Shown here piece by piece: positions 17,966 to 27,890 of a stretch of 64,000 nucleotides of DNA. The notes below the pieces were generated by a model that was not told where the DNA came from, did no database searches, and worked only from the letters and a program-made list of their open reading frames with translations. The translations under genes and the position numbers were made by a program. This DNA comes from Rhodococcus qingshengii JCM 15477 (GTDB taxonomy: Bacteria > Actinomycetota > Actinomycetes > Mycobacteriales > Mycobacteriaceae): assembly GCF_023221595.1 (NCBI RefSeq), contig NZ_CP096563.1, positions 2,338,501 to 2,402,500 of the forward strand. The letters are read 5' to 3'. The first letter of the stretch is position 1. Each line of letters begins with the position of its first letter.

Positions 17966-19153
17966 ATGACACGCCAGGACCAGCAAGTTTCGGTCAGCCC
18001 GGGCGAGCGACTTGCCGTGTGTGAGATTCTGGACGACGTGACTGACCCAGGGGGACCGCGCATGCGTGGACGAACTACGCAGAACCCTGAACGTGAGGAA
18101 CGTCGAATGCGTAGCGGAACTGGAGCGCCTCGCGACGAACGTCGGCCGGAGGTGCCGGATGATCGTGCCTACGGCGAACGCGACTATCGCGGCATTTCCT
18201 CCCATCAGCCTTTGCGCGCCCAATGGGATCCGACCAAACGAGAAGTGGGCCGAACCCCGCGTAATCCGCGACCGGACCGGGCAGCGCGAAAGCAGAGCAA
18301 GCTCGGGCGCTTCGTCTCGACCTACGGTTGGCGGGCCTACGCGATTCCGGTTCTCGTGGTGCTCACCATTCTTGTGATCGTCGATGCGGTACGGCCGGAC
18401 GCCACAGACTCCGCGAGCAAGACGTCGGCCACCGCCGACCTCGCGCACAGCACCGACGGAACCGATGTCATCGGTGCCCCACCGGCCGGAGACGGAACTT
18501 TTGCCTCGTCGATACCGTCCGGTGCCCTTCCCGACGGTGGTCCGTTCACCGTCGCGGGGGGTGGAACGTGGCACGTCGTACCAGGTACGACGGGCAAGGT
18601 CGGACAGGGAACCGAACGCGAGTTCACGTACACGGTCGAGATCGAGGACGGCGTCGACACGACCGGCTTCGGCGGAGACGAATCGTACGGACGCATGGTC
18701 GACCAGACACTGGCCAATCCGAAGAGTTGGACCAACGATCCCAAGGTCGCGTTCCGGCGCGTCGACGCCGGCGAGCCGGACTTCCGGATCTCCTTGACCT
18801 CACAGATGACGATCCGCGAAGGCTGTGGATACGAAATCGAACTCGAAGGATCCTGCTACAACCCGAGCATGGACCGAGTCCTGCTCAACGAACCGCGATG
18901 GGTGCGAGGCGCCATTTCGTTCCAGGGCGACATCGGCTCGTATCGGCAGTATCAGATCAATCACGAGGTCGGCCATGCCATCGGATACGCCGCTCATCAG
19001 CCGTGCGAGACCGAAGGCGGACTCGCACCGATCATGATGCAGCAGACCTTCGGAACCGCGAACAACGACATCGCTAGGCTTGATCCCGAGGGCGTCGTTC
19101 CGATGAACGGACTCACGTGCCGCTTCAATCCGTGGCCGTACCCCCGAGCGTGA
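17966..19153 (+). CDS. DUF3152 membrane-anchored zinc-metalloprotease-like protein
   Basis: 395 residues: a long charged cytosolic N-terminus, one transmembrane helix at about 130-150, and an exported domain ending in HEVGHAIGYAAHQPC, a zincin-type HExxHxxxxxH. Homologue of Rv3207c. Protease activity is inferred from the motif. Cysteine pairs (GCGYEIELEGSC) suggest disulfides. ATG 17966 has an AGGACGG site; GTG 18038 is an alternative. Confidence 0.87.
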   Translation: MTRQDQQVSVSPGERLAVCEILDDVTDPGGPRMRGRTTQNPEREERRMRSGTGAPRDERRPEVPDDRAYGERDYRGISSHQPLRAQWDPTKREVGRTPRNPRPDRAARKQSKLGRFVSTYGWRAYAIPVLVVLTILVIVDAVRPDATDSASKTSATADLAHSTDGTDVIGAPPAGDGTFASSIPSGALPDGGPFTVAGGGTWHVVPGTTGKVGQGTEREFTYTVEIEDGVDTTGFGGDESYGRMVDQTLANPKSWTNDPKVAFRRVDAGEPDFRISLTSQMTIREGCGYEIELEGSCYNPSMDRVLLNEPRWVRGAISFQGDIGSYRQYQINHEVGHAIGYAAHQPCETEGGLAPIMMQQTFGTANNDIARLDPEGVVPMNGLTCRFNPWPYPRA

Positions 19154-19200
19154 CCGGATCGAGAATCCCTGATCTCGTCTTGAACTAGGAGTGTTTCGCG

Positions 19201-20388
19201 GTGTCTGCAACACCCGTCGTATTGCCACCACTGGTGGAGCCGGCATCCCAGTTGAGCCGGGAGGAAGTTGCCCGATACAGCCGGCACCTGATCATCCCGA
19301 ACATAGGCATGACCGGTCAGAAGCGGCTCAAGAATGCACGAGTCCTGTTCATCGGCGCCGGTGGATTGGGTTCACCGGCACTGCTCTACCTCGCGGCCGC
19401 AGGAGTGGGCACCATCGGGATCGCCGAGTTCGACGAGGTCGACATGTCGAACCTGCAGCGTCAGGTGATTCACGGACGCTCCGACGTCGGACGCCCGAAG
19501 GCGCTCAGCGCGAAGGAGTCGATTCTCGAAATCAACGAGCACGTCGACGTCCGGTTGCACGAGTTCCGCCTGGACAACTCCAACGCGGTCGAACTGTTCT
19601 CCGAGTACGACCTGATCCTGGACGGTACGGACAACTTCGCGACGCGGTACCTCGTCAACGATGCTGCCGTCATCGCGGGAAAGCCGTACGTGTGGGGCTC
19701 GATCTACCGCTTCGAAGGGCAGGTCTCGGTCTTCTGGGAAGACGCCCCGGACGGCGCGGGACTGAACTATCGCGATCTTTACCCGGAGGCGCCGCCGCCA
19801 GGCATGGTCCCCTCGTGCGCCGAGGGTGGTGTGCTCGGAGTCCTGCCCGCGACCGTCGGTTCGATCATGGCGACCGAGGCGGTCAAGCTCATCACGGGGA
19901 TCGGCGAACCGCTTCTCGGACGCCTGATGATCTACGACGCACTTGCGATGACGTTCCGGACGATCCGCCTTCAGCGTGATCCGACCCGCGTGCCGGTCAC
20001 CGCCTTGATCGACTACGACGCGTTCTGCGGTGTCGTGTCCGAAGAGGCGAGTGCCGCTGCTGTCGGTTCGACGATCACGGCGCCCGAACTGGAGGCCATG
20101 ATCGGCGAGGGACGGTCGATCGAGCTGGTCGACGTACGAGAACCGGTTGAATGGGACATCATGCATCTGCCGGGGGCCGTGCTGATCCCGAAGGACCGCA
20201 TCCTGTCCGGTGAAGCTCTGGCGACGTTGCCGCAGAACAAGCAGATAGTGCTGTACTGCAAAACCGGCATTCGTTCCGCCGAGGCATTGGCATTTCTCAA
20301 GAACGCCGGTTTCTCCGACGCGGTCCACGTTCAAGGCGGCGCGATCGCCTGGGCGAACCAGGTGGATGCGAGTCTGCCGGTCTACTAG
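19201..20388 (+). CDS. moeZ: MoeZ: adenylyltransferase-sulfurtransferase (E1-like + rhodanese)
   Basis: 395 residues. The N-terminal ThiF/MoeB domain has the nucleotide loop GAGGLGSPALLYLA near 50 and DNFATRYLVND near 145; the C-terminal rhodanese domain has active-site YCKTGIRSA near 363. It adenylates the C-terminal Gly of small sulfur carriers (MoaD, ThiS or CysO type) and transfers sulfur for molybdopterin and other thio-cofactors. Homologue of Rv3206c. GTG start with an AGGAGTG site. Confidence 0.94.
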   Translation: MSATPVVLPPLVEPASQLSREEVARYSRHLIIPNIGMTGQKRLKNARVLFIGAGGLGSPALLYLAAAGVGTIGIAEFDEVDMSNLQRQVIHGRSDVGRPKALSAKESILEINEHVDVRLHEFRLDNSNAVELFSEYDLILDGTDNFATRYLVNDAAVIAGKPYVWGSIYRFEGQVSVFWEDAPDGAGLNYRDLYPEAPPPGMVPSCAEGGVLGVLPATVGSIMATEAVKLITGIGEPLLGRLMIYDALAMTFRTIRLQRDPTRVPVTALIDYDAFCGVVSEEASAAAVGSTITAPELEAMIGEGRSIELVDVREPVEWDIMHLPGAVLIPKDRILSGEALATLPQNKQIVLYCKTGIRSAEALAFLKNAGFSDAVHVQGGAIAWANQVDASLPVY

Positions 20389-20433
20389 GCGCGCCTCGCG
20401 GGAGGCGGCGCCGCGCACCGGTAGCGTTGGGGT

Positions 20434-21288
20434 GTGAGCACAGGCCAACCTCCCCAGCACGTGTGCTCCACCTTCGGCCTCCGTGAAGTCGATCCCATCC
20501 CACTCGGTGCGGATTGGGACGGCGGGTGGCTGTGTGGAGACGTCGTCCTTTCAGCAGTCGCGGATCATGCCCGCGCAGCGTGGTCGGCGAAGGTGCGAGA
20601 GAACCTCGAAGTCGACGGCGTTCGGCTGGCTCGACCGGTGCGTTCGACCGACGGTCGTTACGTCGTCTCGGGCTGGCGTGCCGACACCTTCATCGTCGGA
20701 TCGCCGGAACCACGTCACGACGAAGTGGTCTCGATGTCCTGCCGACTGCATGCGGCGACGGCCTCGCTCGAGCGCCCGCGCTTCCTTGCGCAACCGCCCG
20801 TGCCGCCGTGGGCCGAGGTCGACGTATTCGTCGCCGCTGATCGCGCGGCATGGGAAACGGTTCCGCTGAGGATCGCGAAGGGCGTCGAGCAACTCGAGAC
20901 GCCCACTCCTGACGGTCGCAAGAGTCTGGAACTGATCGCCGGGCTCGCTACTTTGCGTAAGCCGGTGCAGAGCCCGGACCAGCTCGTGCACGGCGATCTG
21001 TTCGGGACAGTGCTGTTCTCGGGCAGTATGGCGCCCGGAATCACCGACATCACGCCGTATTGGCGGCCGGCTGCGTGGGCCGCCGCCGTCGCTGTGGTCG
21101 ACGCGATCTCGTGGGGCGGTGCCGACGAGGCACTGGTCGGCCGGTGGGAAGATCTCCCCGAGTGGCCGCAGATGCTTCTACGTGCGGTGATGTTCCGCTT
21201 GGCGGTTCATGTTCTGCATCCTCGCTCGACGGCGGACGCGTTCCCGGGGTTGGCCCGTACGTCCGACATCGTGCGCTTGCTGCTCTAG
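20434..21288 (+). CDS. TIGR02569 family protein (aminoglycoside-phosphotransferase-like fold)
   Basis: 284 residues, homologue of Rv3205c. A kinase-like catalytic core is suggested by LVHGDLFGTVLFSG near 187 (HGD loop) and DITPYWRPAAWAAAVAVVD near 205, resembling the APH fold but with the catalytic-loop Asn position changed. Biochemical role unknown. Its stop overlaps the end of the convergent GntR gene. Confidence 0.82.
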   Translation: MSTGQPPQHVCSTFGLREVDPIPLGADWDGGWLCGDVVLSAVADHARAAWSAKVRENLEVDGVRLARPVRSTDGRYVVSGWRADTFIVGSPEPRHDEVVSMSCRLHAATASLERPRFLAQPPVPPWAEVDVFVAADRAAWETVPLRIAKGVEQLETPTPDGRKSLELIAGLATLRKPVQSPDQLVHGDLFGTVLFSGSMAPGITDITPYWRPAAWAAAVAVVDAISWGGADEALVGRWEDLPEWPQMLLRAVMFRLAVHVLHPRSTADAFPGLARTSDIVRLLL

Positions 21289-21965
21289 ATCGGGGCGCCG
21301 GTACCGAAGTCCGAGACCAGGCCCTCGAACAGCTCGCGTGCGGCGTTCGAGGCGGCCACGGTGTTCCCGTCGACGACAGCGTTGACGAGGTTTCCGTGCT
21401 GCGAGTGGAATCCTTCGCCGGTTGCATCGATGTGCTGTTGGATCGTGGTCTCGATGACCGGGAGCAGGGAGTCGTAGAACTCCAGGTAGACCTCGTTGTG
21501 GCTGGCCGCGACGATTGCTCGGTGCAGGGCGACGTCCGCGGTGGTGGCAGCGTCGACGTCCTGACCCTCCCATGACGCGGTGCGAAGCTCGAGTAGCCGC
21601 GTCAGTTCGGCGATGTCGTCTTCGGTTCGCCGTGCGGCGGCGAGGGTGGCTGCAGTGATGTCGAGTGCGCGCCGAAGTTCGAGTACATCCCGCTGGTGGG
21701 CACCGGCAAAGTAGTTGCCGAGAGTGCCACCGAGGTCGGAGACGGCAACGACGTAGGTGCCCGATCCCTGACGACGTTCCAGCATTCCGGCGTGTACGAG
21801 CGCCTGGACCGCCTCGCGCACGGTATTGCGACCGGTCCCGGTCAGCTCCGACAGTTCCGGTTCGGTGGGGATTTTTGAACCGATCGGCCAGGTTCCGCTC
21901 CGGATCTCGTTGCGGAGTTGTTCGGTGACCTGCGAGATGAGACTTGCGCGTCGAACGGGTTGCAC
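21285..21965 (-). CDS. FadR-subfamily GntR regulator
   Basis: 226 residues. N-terminal winged helix (IPTEPELSELTGTGRNTVREAVQALVHAGMLERRQGSGTYV, split over the domain) and C-terminal all-helical FCD ligand domain with a likely metal site (D..H..H). Divergent from the CynX/NimT-type MFS gene with 93 bp between, so that carrier is its probable target. The ligand is not identifiable. Confidence 0.92.
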   Translation of the reverse strand: MQPVRRASLISQVTEQLRNEIRSGTWPIGSKIPTEPELSELTGTGRNTVREAVQALVHAGMLERRQGSGTYVVAVSDLGGTLGNYFAGAHQRDVLELRRALDITAATLAAARRTEDDIAELTRLLELRTASWEGQDVDAATTADVALHRAIVAASHNEVYLEFYDSLLPVIETTIQQHIDATGEGFHSQHGNLVNAVVDGNTVAASNAARELFEGLVSDFGTGAPI

Positions 21966-22022
21966 GTGGTTGTTTCCTCGGGTCCGGGTAAGTGGTGTGA
22001 ATGTGACGTTAGATTACCGCGC

Positions 22023-22052
22023 TTGTGCGAGTTCGTCCGGTCATCCTATGAT
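22023..22052 (+). promoter_or_regulatory. Leaderless promoter for MFS carrier
   Basis: TTGTGC (22023-22028), 18 nt, TATGAT (22047-22052), then 6 nt to GTG 22059. The transcription start would coincide with the start codon, giving a leaderless mRNA. Such messages are common in actinobacteria. Confidence 0.65.
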
Positions 22053-22058
22053 TTGCCG

Positions 22059-23321
22059 GTGACTGCTCAACTGGAGAGAACCGAAACCCGCTCGTTGATA
22101 CAAGGCCGTGTGCTCGTCTTCGCTGCGATTGCGATGTCTGCGCTCGTACTTCGACTTGCGGTGACCTCGTTCTCGCCCTTGGCGGCCGAGATTCGCGACG
22201 AGATCGGCTTCTCCGCCTCGATCGTCGGTGTCTTCGGCATGGTTCCGACCGCAATGTTCGCCATCTTCGGTCTCGTCACTCCCGCCATCGCGAAATGTAT
22301 CGGGCTCGAGCGAACGGCCCTCGTTGCGATGCTCATGGCCGGCGTCGGAATGTTGTTGCGCGCCATGATGTCTCAGACATGGTCGTTGCTGGCCCTCTCG
22401 GCTCTGGCACTGGCAGGCATGGGAATCGGCAATGTCGTGATCCCACCGTTGGTCAAGCGGTACTTCTCGGATCGCCTCGCCACCATGAGTTCGGTCTACA
22501 TCGTGGCCGTGCAGATCGGCACCATCGTTCCGGCGTTTGTCGCAGTCCCGGTTGCCGACGCCTTCGGGTGGCGGTTCTCGATCGGCTGGTGGTCCGCCTT
22601 CGGCTTCGCCGCAGCAGTGCCGTGGTTGATCACCCTCGCTCGCTCGCGCAAGGCTCGCGCGAACGAAGCCGGGTCCGTCGAGAATGCATCGGATTCGGTT
22701 GCGGCAGTGGCAGAACAGCCACGCGGTCAGGTCTGGCGTTCTCCCGTGGCCTGGGGGATGGCCGGCATGTTCGGCATGACCTCACTGATCACGTATTCGA
22801 TGTTCACGTGGATTCCCTCGATCCTTCGTGACGCCGGAGCCAGTGATGCCTTCGGCGGAACGATGGTCGGAATGTTCTCGGTGATCGGGCTCGTCGCAGC
22901 TTTCGGTGCACCGACGCTGTGCGCCCGCATGGCCAATCCCTTCCCTGTCGTGATCGCGTGTGCCGTCTGCTACCTGGTCGGCATGGGCGGGCTGTACTTT
23001 GCCCCGATGGCGGCGCCGGTCGTGTGGGTTGTCGTCCTGGGCCTCGGTCCGAGCACGTTCCCGATGTCGCTCACGCTGATCAACCTGCGTACTCGTTCGC
23101 ACATCGGTTCCTCGGCACTGTCCGGCTTCACCCAGGGCATCGGCTACTCCGTTGCCTGCCTCGGTCCGCTCCTGTTCGGCGTTTTCCACGACGTGTCCGG
23201 TGGATACGCTGCGCCGTTCGGCCTGCTCGTCGTCGCTGTGATCGTGGTGCTCCTGGGCGCCTACCAGGCATGTAAGCCTCGGATGCTCGAGGATTCCTGG
23301 CACGCACCTGCGAAAAACTAG
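22059..23321 (+). CDS. MFS transporter, CynX/NimT (cyanate/nitroimidazole) type
   Basis: 420 residues with about 12 hydrophobic helices. The layout fits the CynX/NimT branch of the major facilitator superfamily, which carries cyanate or related small anions. GTG 22059 is preceded by a -10 at leaderless distance, and similarity begins there. The GntR gene is divergent. Position directly before narK suggests a nitrogen-compound substrate, but this is inference. Confidence 0.82.
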   Translation: MTAQLERTETRSLIQGRVLVFAAIAMSALVLRLAVTSFSPLAAEIRDEIGFSASIVGVFGMVPTAMFAIFGLVTPAIAKCIGLERTALVAMLMAGVGMLLRAMMSQTWSLLALSALALAGMGIGNVVIPPLVKRYFSDRLATMSSVYIVAVQIGTIVPAFVAVPVADAFGWRFSIGWWSAFGFAAAVPWLITLARSRKARANEAGSVENASDSVAAVAEQPRGQVWRSPVAWGMAGMFGMTSLITYSMFTWIPSILRDAGASDAFGGTMVGMFSVIGLVAAFGAPTLCARMANPFPVVIACAVCYLVGMGGLYFAPMAAPVVWVVVLGLGPSTFPMSLTLINLRTRSHIGSSALSGFTQGIGYSVACLGPLLFGVFHDVSGGYAAPFGLLVVAVIVVLLGAYQACKPRMLEDSWHAPAKN

Positions 23322-23437
23322 CTCACACCCGGTCTTGTTACCGGGTGAGGATCAATTGACTTCGCGGTCATCGCACGCAGCACCGGCGCAATAACCGTTT
23401 TCTACCTTTGGGTCTCCAACATATTCAGGAGGCCCTG

Positions 23438-24835
23438 GTGAGTCATTACATCGAGCATTGGGATGCAGAGGACGTCGACGCCTGGGAATCCGGCGGCAAG
23501 GACATCGCGAAGCGGAACCTGATCTGGTCAGTGGTAGCCGAACACGTCGGCTTCTCGATCTGGTCGATCTGGTCCGTGATGGTGTTGTTCATGCCGACGG
23601 ATATCTACGGCATCGACGCGGCCGGAAAGTTCTTCCTCGTCGCAGTGCCCACACTTGTCGGGTCGGTCCTCCGCATTCCCTACACGGTTGCCACCGCACG
23701 GTTCGGCGGTCGTAACTGGACCGTCATGAGTGCGCTGTTCCTCTTCGTGCCAACACTTCTCACGCTCTACCTGATGATGAACCCGGGTGCGTCGTACACC
23801 ACGTTCATGTTGGTAGCGGCCACTGCAGGTATCGGCGGCGGCAACTTCGCGTCGTCGATGACAAACATCAATGCCTTCTACCCGCAACGCCTCAAGGGGT
23901 GGGCGCTCGGTCTCAATGCCGGCGGCGGCAACATCGGTGTGCCGATGATTCAGCTGATCGGTCTGCTGGTGATCGCCACCGTCGGTAACCGCGCTCCGTG
24001 GATCGTCTGCGCCGTCTATCTCGTGTTCATTGCGGCCGCCGCCGTCGGTGCCGCGCTGTTCATGGACAACCTGGGCAACCAGAAGTCGGACCTGCGCTCC
24101 ATGGCCAAGGCACTCAAGTTCTCCGAGTCGTGGGTGATCAGCTTCCTGTACATCGGTACGTTCGGTTCCTTCATCGGATTCAGCTTCGCCTTCGGTCAGG
24201 TTCTGCAGATCAACTTCCTCGCCGGCGGTGCCACTCCGGCCGCGGCCGCGCTGCATGCAGCACAGATCGCCTTCATCGGCCCTCTCCTCGGTTCGATCGC
24301 TCGCCCCCTCGGCGGCAAACTGGCCGACCGGATCGGCGGCGGCAAGATCACCATGTGGACGTTTGTCGCCATGGCATTCGCGGCATCGATACTCGTGACG
24401 GCCGGAACGATGGACGACAACACCGCCGGCGTCGCCAGCGCCGGGATCATGGTGACATTCGTTCTCGGCTTCATCGCCCTGTTCCTGCTCTCGGGCATCG
24501 GAAACGGATCCGTCTACAAGATGATCCCGGCGATCTTCGAGGCGAAGGCTCAGAGCTTCGATCACATGGATCGAAGCGAGAAGGCAACGTGGTCGCGCAG
24601 TATCTCCGGCGCTCTCATCGGATTTGCCGGTGCGGTAGGCGGTTTGGGCGGCGTCGGTATCAACCTGGTGCTGCGCGCGTCGTACAGCAGCCCCGCGAAG
24701 TCGGCGACCATGGCCTTCTGGGTGTTCCTGGCCTTCTACATCGCCTGCATCGCAGTCACCTGGTTCGTCTTCCTGCGCAAGCCGTCGACGCTGACCACAG
24801 ACGTCGACGAGGCGAAGGTCGCAGTCACGGCGTGA
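23438..24835 (+). CDS. narK: Nitrate/nitrite MFS transporter NarK (NNP family)
   Basis: 465 residues, 12 helices. The NNP nitrate signature is GIGGGNFASSMTNINAFYP (about 140-158), with a second glycine-rich stretch, GFAGAVGGLGGVG, in the C-terminal half. GTG 23438 is chosen for its AGGAGG site; the frame opens at 23408 without support. Placed 49 nt before nirB, it supplies the nitrite pathway. No clear GlnR box (GTnAC-N6-GnAAC) was found in the 116-bp upstream gap. Confidence 0.92.
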   Translation: MSHYIEHWDAEDVDAWESGGKDIAKRNLIWSVVAEHVGFSIWSIWSVMVLFMPTDIYGIDAAGKFFLVAVPTLVGSVLRIPYTVATARFGGRNWTVMSALFLFVPTLLTLYLMMNPGASYTTFMLVAATAGIGGGNFASSMTNINAFYPQRLKGWALGLNAGGGNIGVPMIQLIGLLVIATVGNRAPWIVCAVYLVFIAAAAVGAALFMDNLGNQKSDLRSMAKALKFSESWVISFLYIGTFGSFIGFSFAFGQVLQINFLAGGATPAAAALHAAQIAFIGPLLGSIARPLGGKLADRIGGGKITMWTFVAMAFAASILVTAGTMDDNTAGVASAGIMVTFVLGFIALFLLSGIGNGSVYKMIPAIFEAKAQSFDHMDRSEKATWSRSISGALIGFAGAVGGLGGVGINLVLRASYSSPAKSATMAFWVFLAFYIACIAVTWFVFLRKPSTLTTDVDEAKVAVTA

Positions 24836-24884
24836 GCGGTCCGCGGAATCTCAGAACTATCTCGTACCTCAGGAAGTAGGCGTC

Positions 24885-27386
24885 ATGAGCAAGTCGGTTG
24901 TTGTCATCGGACACGGAATGGTCGGACACCGATTCGTCGAGGCACTGCGTTCGCGCGACGAAGCGAACAACTGGTCGGTGACCGTACTCTGCGACGAGCA
25001 GTACGCAGCGTACGACCGAGTCGGGCTGTCCTCGTACGTCGGAGCGTGGGACCCCAAGGAATTGGCACTGGCCGGCAACGATTACGACGGCGACAGCCTG
25101 GTCGACCTCCGTGTGGGGGAAGGCGCGCTCTCGATCGACAAAGATGCACGCACGGTCACGACGACAACCGGCGAGACGATCTCCTACGACGCTCTGGTGA
25201 TGGCGACCGGTTCGTATCCGTTCGTGCCACCCGTGCCGGGGCACGAGGGCGACGGATGTTTTGTCTACCGCACCCTCGACGACCTCGACGGTATCCGGGC
25301 CGCCGCCGAGAAGGCTGGTCCTGGCGCTGTCGGCGTCGTGGTGGGCGGAGGTTTGCTTGGACTCGAGGCCGCAAATGCTCTCTCGCTCATGGGAATGACG
25401 GCACACGTCGTCGAACACAATGCGCGATTGATGCCGATGCAGGTCGACGAGGGTGGTGGCGCACTGCTCGCTCGCCTCGTCACCGAACTCGGGCTCACTG
25501 TCCACACCGGTGTCGGGACGGCGGGAATTTCGCAGGCCGACAATGGAATCGTGGTCGAACTCTCCGACGGCTCCACCATCGACGCGTCGCTGCTCGTCTT
25601 CTCCGCCGGAGTACGTCCGCGTGATCAGCTGGCCCGCGACGCCGGCATCGCAGTGGGGGAGCGCGGTGGCATTCTGACCGACCTCGGCTGCGTGACGTCG
25701 GACGAGAACATCTATGCCGTCGGCGAATGTGCTGCGGTGGAAGGCCGTTGCTACGGTCTGGTCGCTCCCGGTTACACGACGGCCGAGATCGTGGCCGATC
25801 GTCTGCTGGGCGGCGCCGCGGATTTCCCGGGCGCGGACATGTCCACCAAGCTCAAGCTCATGGGCGTCGACGTCGCCAGTTTCGGTGACGCGATGGCGAC
25901 CTCACCGGGCGCCCTCGAAGTCGTCCTCAGCGACGCGTCCAAGGGGACGTACGCAAAGCTCGTGGTCTCCGACGACGCGAAGATCCTGCTCGGCGGCATT
26001 CTTGTCGGTGACGCATCGGCCTACGCGTCGCTGCGCCCGCTGGTCGGTCGCGAACTACCCGGTGACCCGGCGACATTGATCTCGCCTGCGGGGGAGAAGC
26101 CGGGTGCAGGCTCGCTGCCCGACGACGCCGAGGTGTGCTCGTGCAACGCCGTGACGAAGGGAGCCATCTGCGGTGCAATCGCAGCCGGCGCATGCGACAT
26201 CGCTTCGGTGAAGGCGTGCACCAGCGCCGGAACCACTTGTGGCGGTTGCCTTCCCACCGTGAAGCAGCTGCTGGCCGATTCCGGCGTCGTGATGTCGAAG
26301 GCACTGTGCGAACATTTCGCGCAGTCGCGGGCCGAGTTGTTCCAGATCGTCCAGTCGACGCAGACCAGAACCTTCTCGGCGCTGATCGCCAAGTACGGCA
26401 AGGGCGCCGGTTGCGACATCTGCAAGCCCGTAGTCGCTTCGATTCTGGCATCGACGGACTCCGATCACATCCTGCACCGCCAGCAGGCGTCGTTGCAGGA
26501 CACCAACGATCACTTCCTCGCGAACATCCAGAAGAACGGTACGTACTCCGTGGTACCTCGGATGCCGGGCGGCGAGGTCACGGGTGAGCAACTCATCGTC
26601 ATCGGAGAAGTGGCGCGAGACTTCGGCTTGTACACGAAGGTGACCGGCGGTCAGCGCATCGACTTGTTCGGTGCCCGCGTCGAACAGTTGCCCGCGATCT
26701 GGAAGCGCCTCGTCGACGCCGGGATGGAATCGGGTCAGGCGTACGGCAAGTCCCTCCGGACGGTCAAGAGTTGCGTCGGTTCGAGTTGGTGCCGCTACGG
26801 TGTCCAGGATTCGGTGGGTATGGCCGTCGACCTCGAGAATCGCTACCGCGGTCTGCGTTCGCCGCACAAGATCAAGTTCGGCGTCTCGGGTTGCGCCCGT
26901 GAATGTGCCGAGGCGCGAGGCAAGGACGTCGGCGTCATCGCGACGGAGAACGGTTGGAATCTGTATGTGGGCGGTAACGGCGGACAGTCGCCCAAACACG
27001 CTCAGTTGCTTGCCGGAGGCCTCGACGACGCGACCTTGGTCAAGTACATCGACCGCTACCTCATGTTCTACATCCGTACTGCCGATCGCCTCCAGCGCAC
27101 GGCGCCGTGGGTCGAATCACTCGAAGGCGGACTCGATCACCTCAAGGCCGTGATTTGTGAAGACAGCCTGGGTATCGGCGAGGAACTCGAGGCACTGATG
27201 GCCAAGCACGTCGAGGGTTACCAGGACGAATGGGCCGGTGTGCTGGGTGATCCGGAGAAATTGTCGAGGTTCGTCTCGTTCGTCAACGCACCGGAAGAAG
27301 CCGACCCGACGGTTGTGTTCGACGAGACCGGAGTGCGCAAGGTTCCGGTCCTGATGGGCATGCCGAGCATCCCCACGCGCCGGTAA
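24885..27386 (+). CDS. nirB: Assimilatory nitrite reductase large subunit NirB
   Basis: 833 residues, full length. Reduces nitrite to ammonium with NAD(P)H. Domain order: FAD/NAD pyridine-nucleotide oxidoreductase (about 1-400, VVVIGHGMVG and VVVGGGLLGLEAA), BFD-like [2Fe-2S] domain (CSCN near 420 and CGGC near 455), then sulfite/nitrite reductase halves. Siroheme-[4Fe-4S] cysteines are in SCVGSSWCRYG near 629 and GCAREC near 668. Cytosolic; works with NirD and uses siroheme made with help from the downstream genes. Confidence 0.97.
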   Translation: MSKSVVVIGHGMVGHRFVEALRSRDEANNWSVTVLCDEQYAAYDRVGLSSYVGAWDPKELALAGNDYDGDSLVDLRVGEGALSIDKDARTVTTTTGETISYDALVMATGSYPFVPPVPGHEGDGCFVYRTLDDLDGIRAAAEKAGPGAVGVVVGGGLLGLEAANALSLMGMTAHVVEHNARLMPMQVDEGGGALLARLVTELGLTVHTGVGTAGISQADNGIVVELSDGSTIDASLLVFSAGVRPRDQLARDAGIAVGERGGILTDLGCVTSDENIYAVGECAAVEGRCYGLVAPGYTTAEIVADRLLGGAADFPGADMSTKLKLMGVDVASFGDAMATSPGALEVVLSDASKGTYAKLVVSDDAKILLGGILVGDASAYASLRPLVGRELPGDPATLISPAGEKPGAGSLPDDAEVCSCNAVTKGAICGAIAAGACDIASVKACTSAGTTCGGCLPTVKQLLADSGVVMSKALCEHFAQSRAELFQIVQSTQTRTFSALIAKYGKGAGCDICKPVVASILASTDSDHILHRQQASLQDTNDHFLANIQKNGTYSVVPRMPGGEVTGEQLIVIGEVARDFGLYTKVTGGQRIDLFGARVEQLPAIWKRLVDAGMESGQAYGKSLRTVKSCVGSSWCRYGVQDSVGMAVDLENRYRGLRSPHKIKFGVSGCARECAEARGKDVGVIATENGWNLYVGGNGGQSPKHAQLLAGGLDDATLVKYIDRYLMFYIRTADRLQRTAPWVESLEGGLDHLKAVICEDSLGIGEELEALMAKHVEGYQDEWAGVLGDPEKLSRFVSFVNAPEEADPTVVFDETGVRKVPVLMGMPSIPTRR

Positions 27387-27476
27387 TAGTCGCGTAACCC
27401 GTGGGAAACACGGGATCCGTAGAAACGTAGACAAGAACCCGCGCGACGTTGTCGCCGGATCGACAGGAGGACTTCG

Positions 27477-27890
27477 ATGAGTGTCATCGATGCGCAGATC
27501 GCCAAGCTGGATTCGGATCGACTCGAATGGACGTCGGCCTGCCCGCTGAGCCATCTGATCCCTGGACGCGGAGTTGCCGTGCTTCTTCGCGGCGGCGAGC
27601 AGGTGGCGCTGTTCCTACTCGAGGACGGCACACTCCGGGCTGTCAGCAACTTCGATCCGTACGGCCGCGCCGCGGTGATGTCTCGCGGACTCGTCGGCGA
27701 CCGGGACGGTGAGCCGATCGTGGTCTCGCCACTGCTCAAGCAGGCGTTCTCGCTGGTCGACGGCCGGGCGCTGGACGACTCGTCGGTTGCGCTGCCGGTG
27801 TACGGCGTTCGCGTGTGGGCTGGAGTCGTTCAGGTACACAGCTTGCAGATGCAGGGTGTTCGCTCGACTGTCGCCGATGCAGTCTCGTGA
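27477..27890 (+). CDS. nirD: Nitrite reductase small subunit NirD (Rieske-like fold)
   Basis: 137 residues, the small NirD subunit. The fold is Rieske-like but the Cys/His cluster ligands are absent, as is usual for NirD. ATG 27477 has a strong GGAGG site 8 nt upstream. Its stop overlaps the GTG of the next gene (GTGA), so translation is coupled. Homologue of Rv0253, next to nirB as in mycobacteria. Confidence 0.93.
   Translation: MSVIDAQIAKLDSDRLEWTSACPLSHLIPGRGVAVLLRGGEQVALFLLEDGTLRAVSNFDPYGRAAVMSRGLVGDRDGEPIVVSPLLKQAFSLVDGRALDDSSVALPVYGVRVWAGVVQVHSLQMQGVRSTVADAVS

Noticed and set aside
23326..23347. Hairpin CACCCGGT/ACCGGGTG after the CynX-like gene as terminator
   Set aside because: Only an 8-bp stem and no T run follows; it could equally be an operator or chance.
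23322..23437. GlnR box upstream of narK
   Set aside because: No convincing GTnAC-N6-GnAAC match was found despite the nitrogen context.
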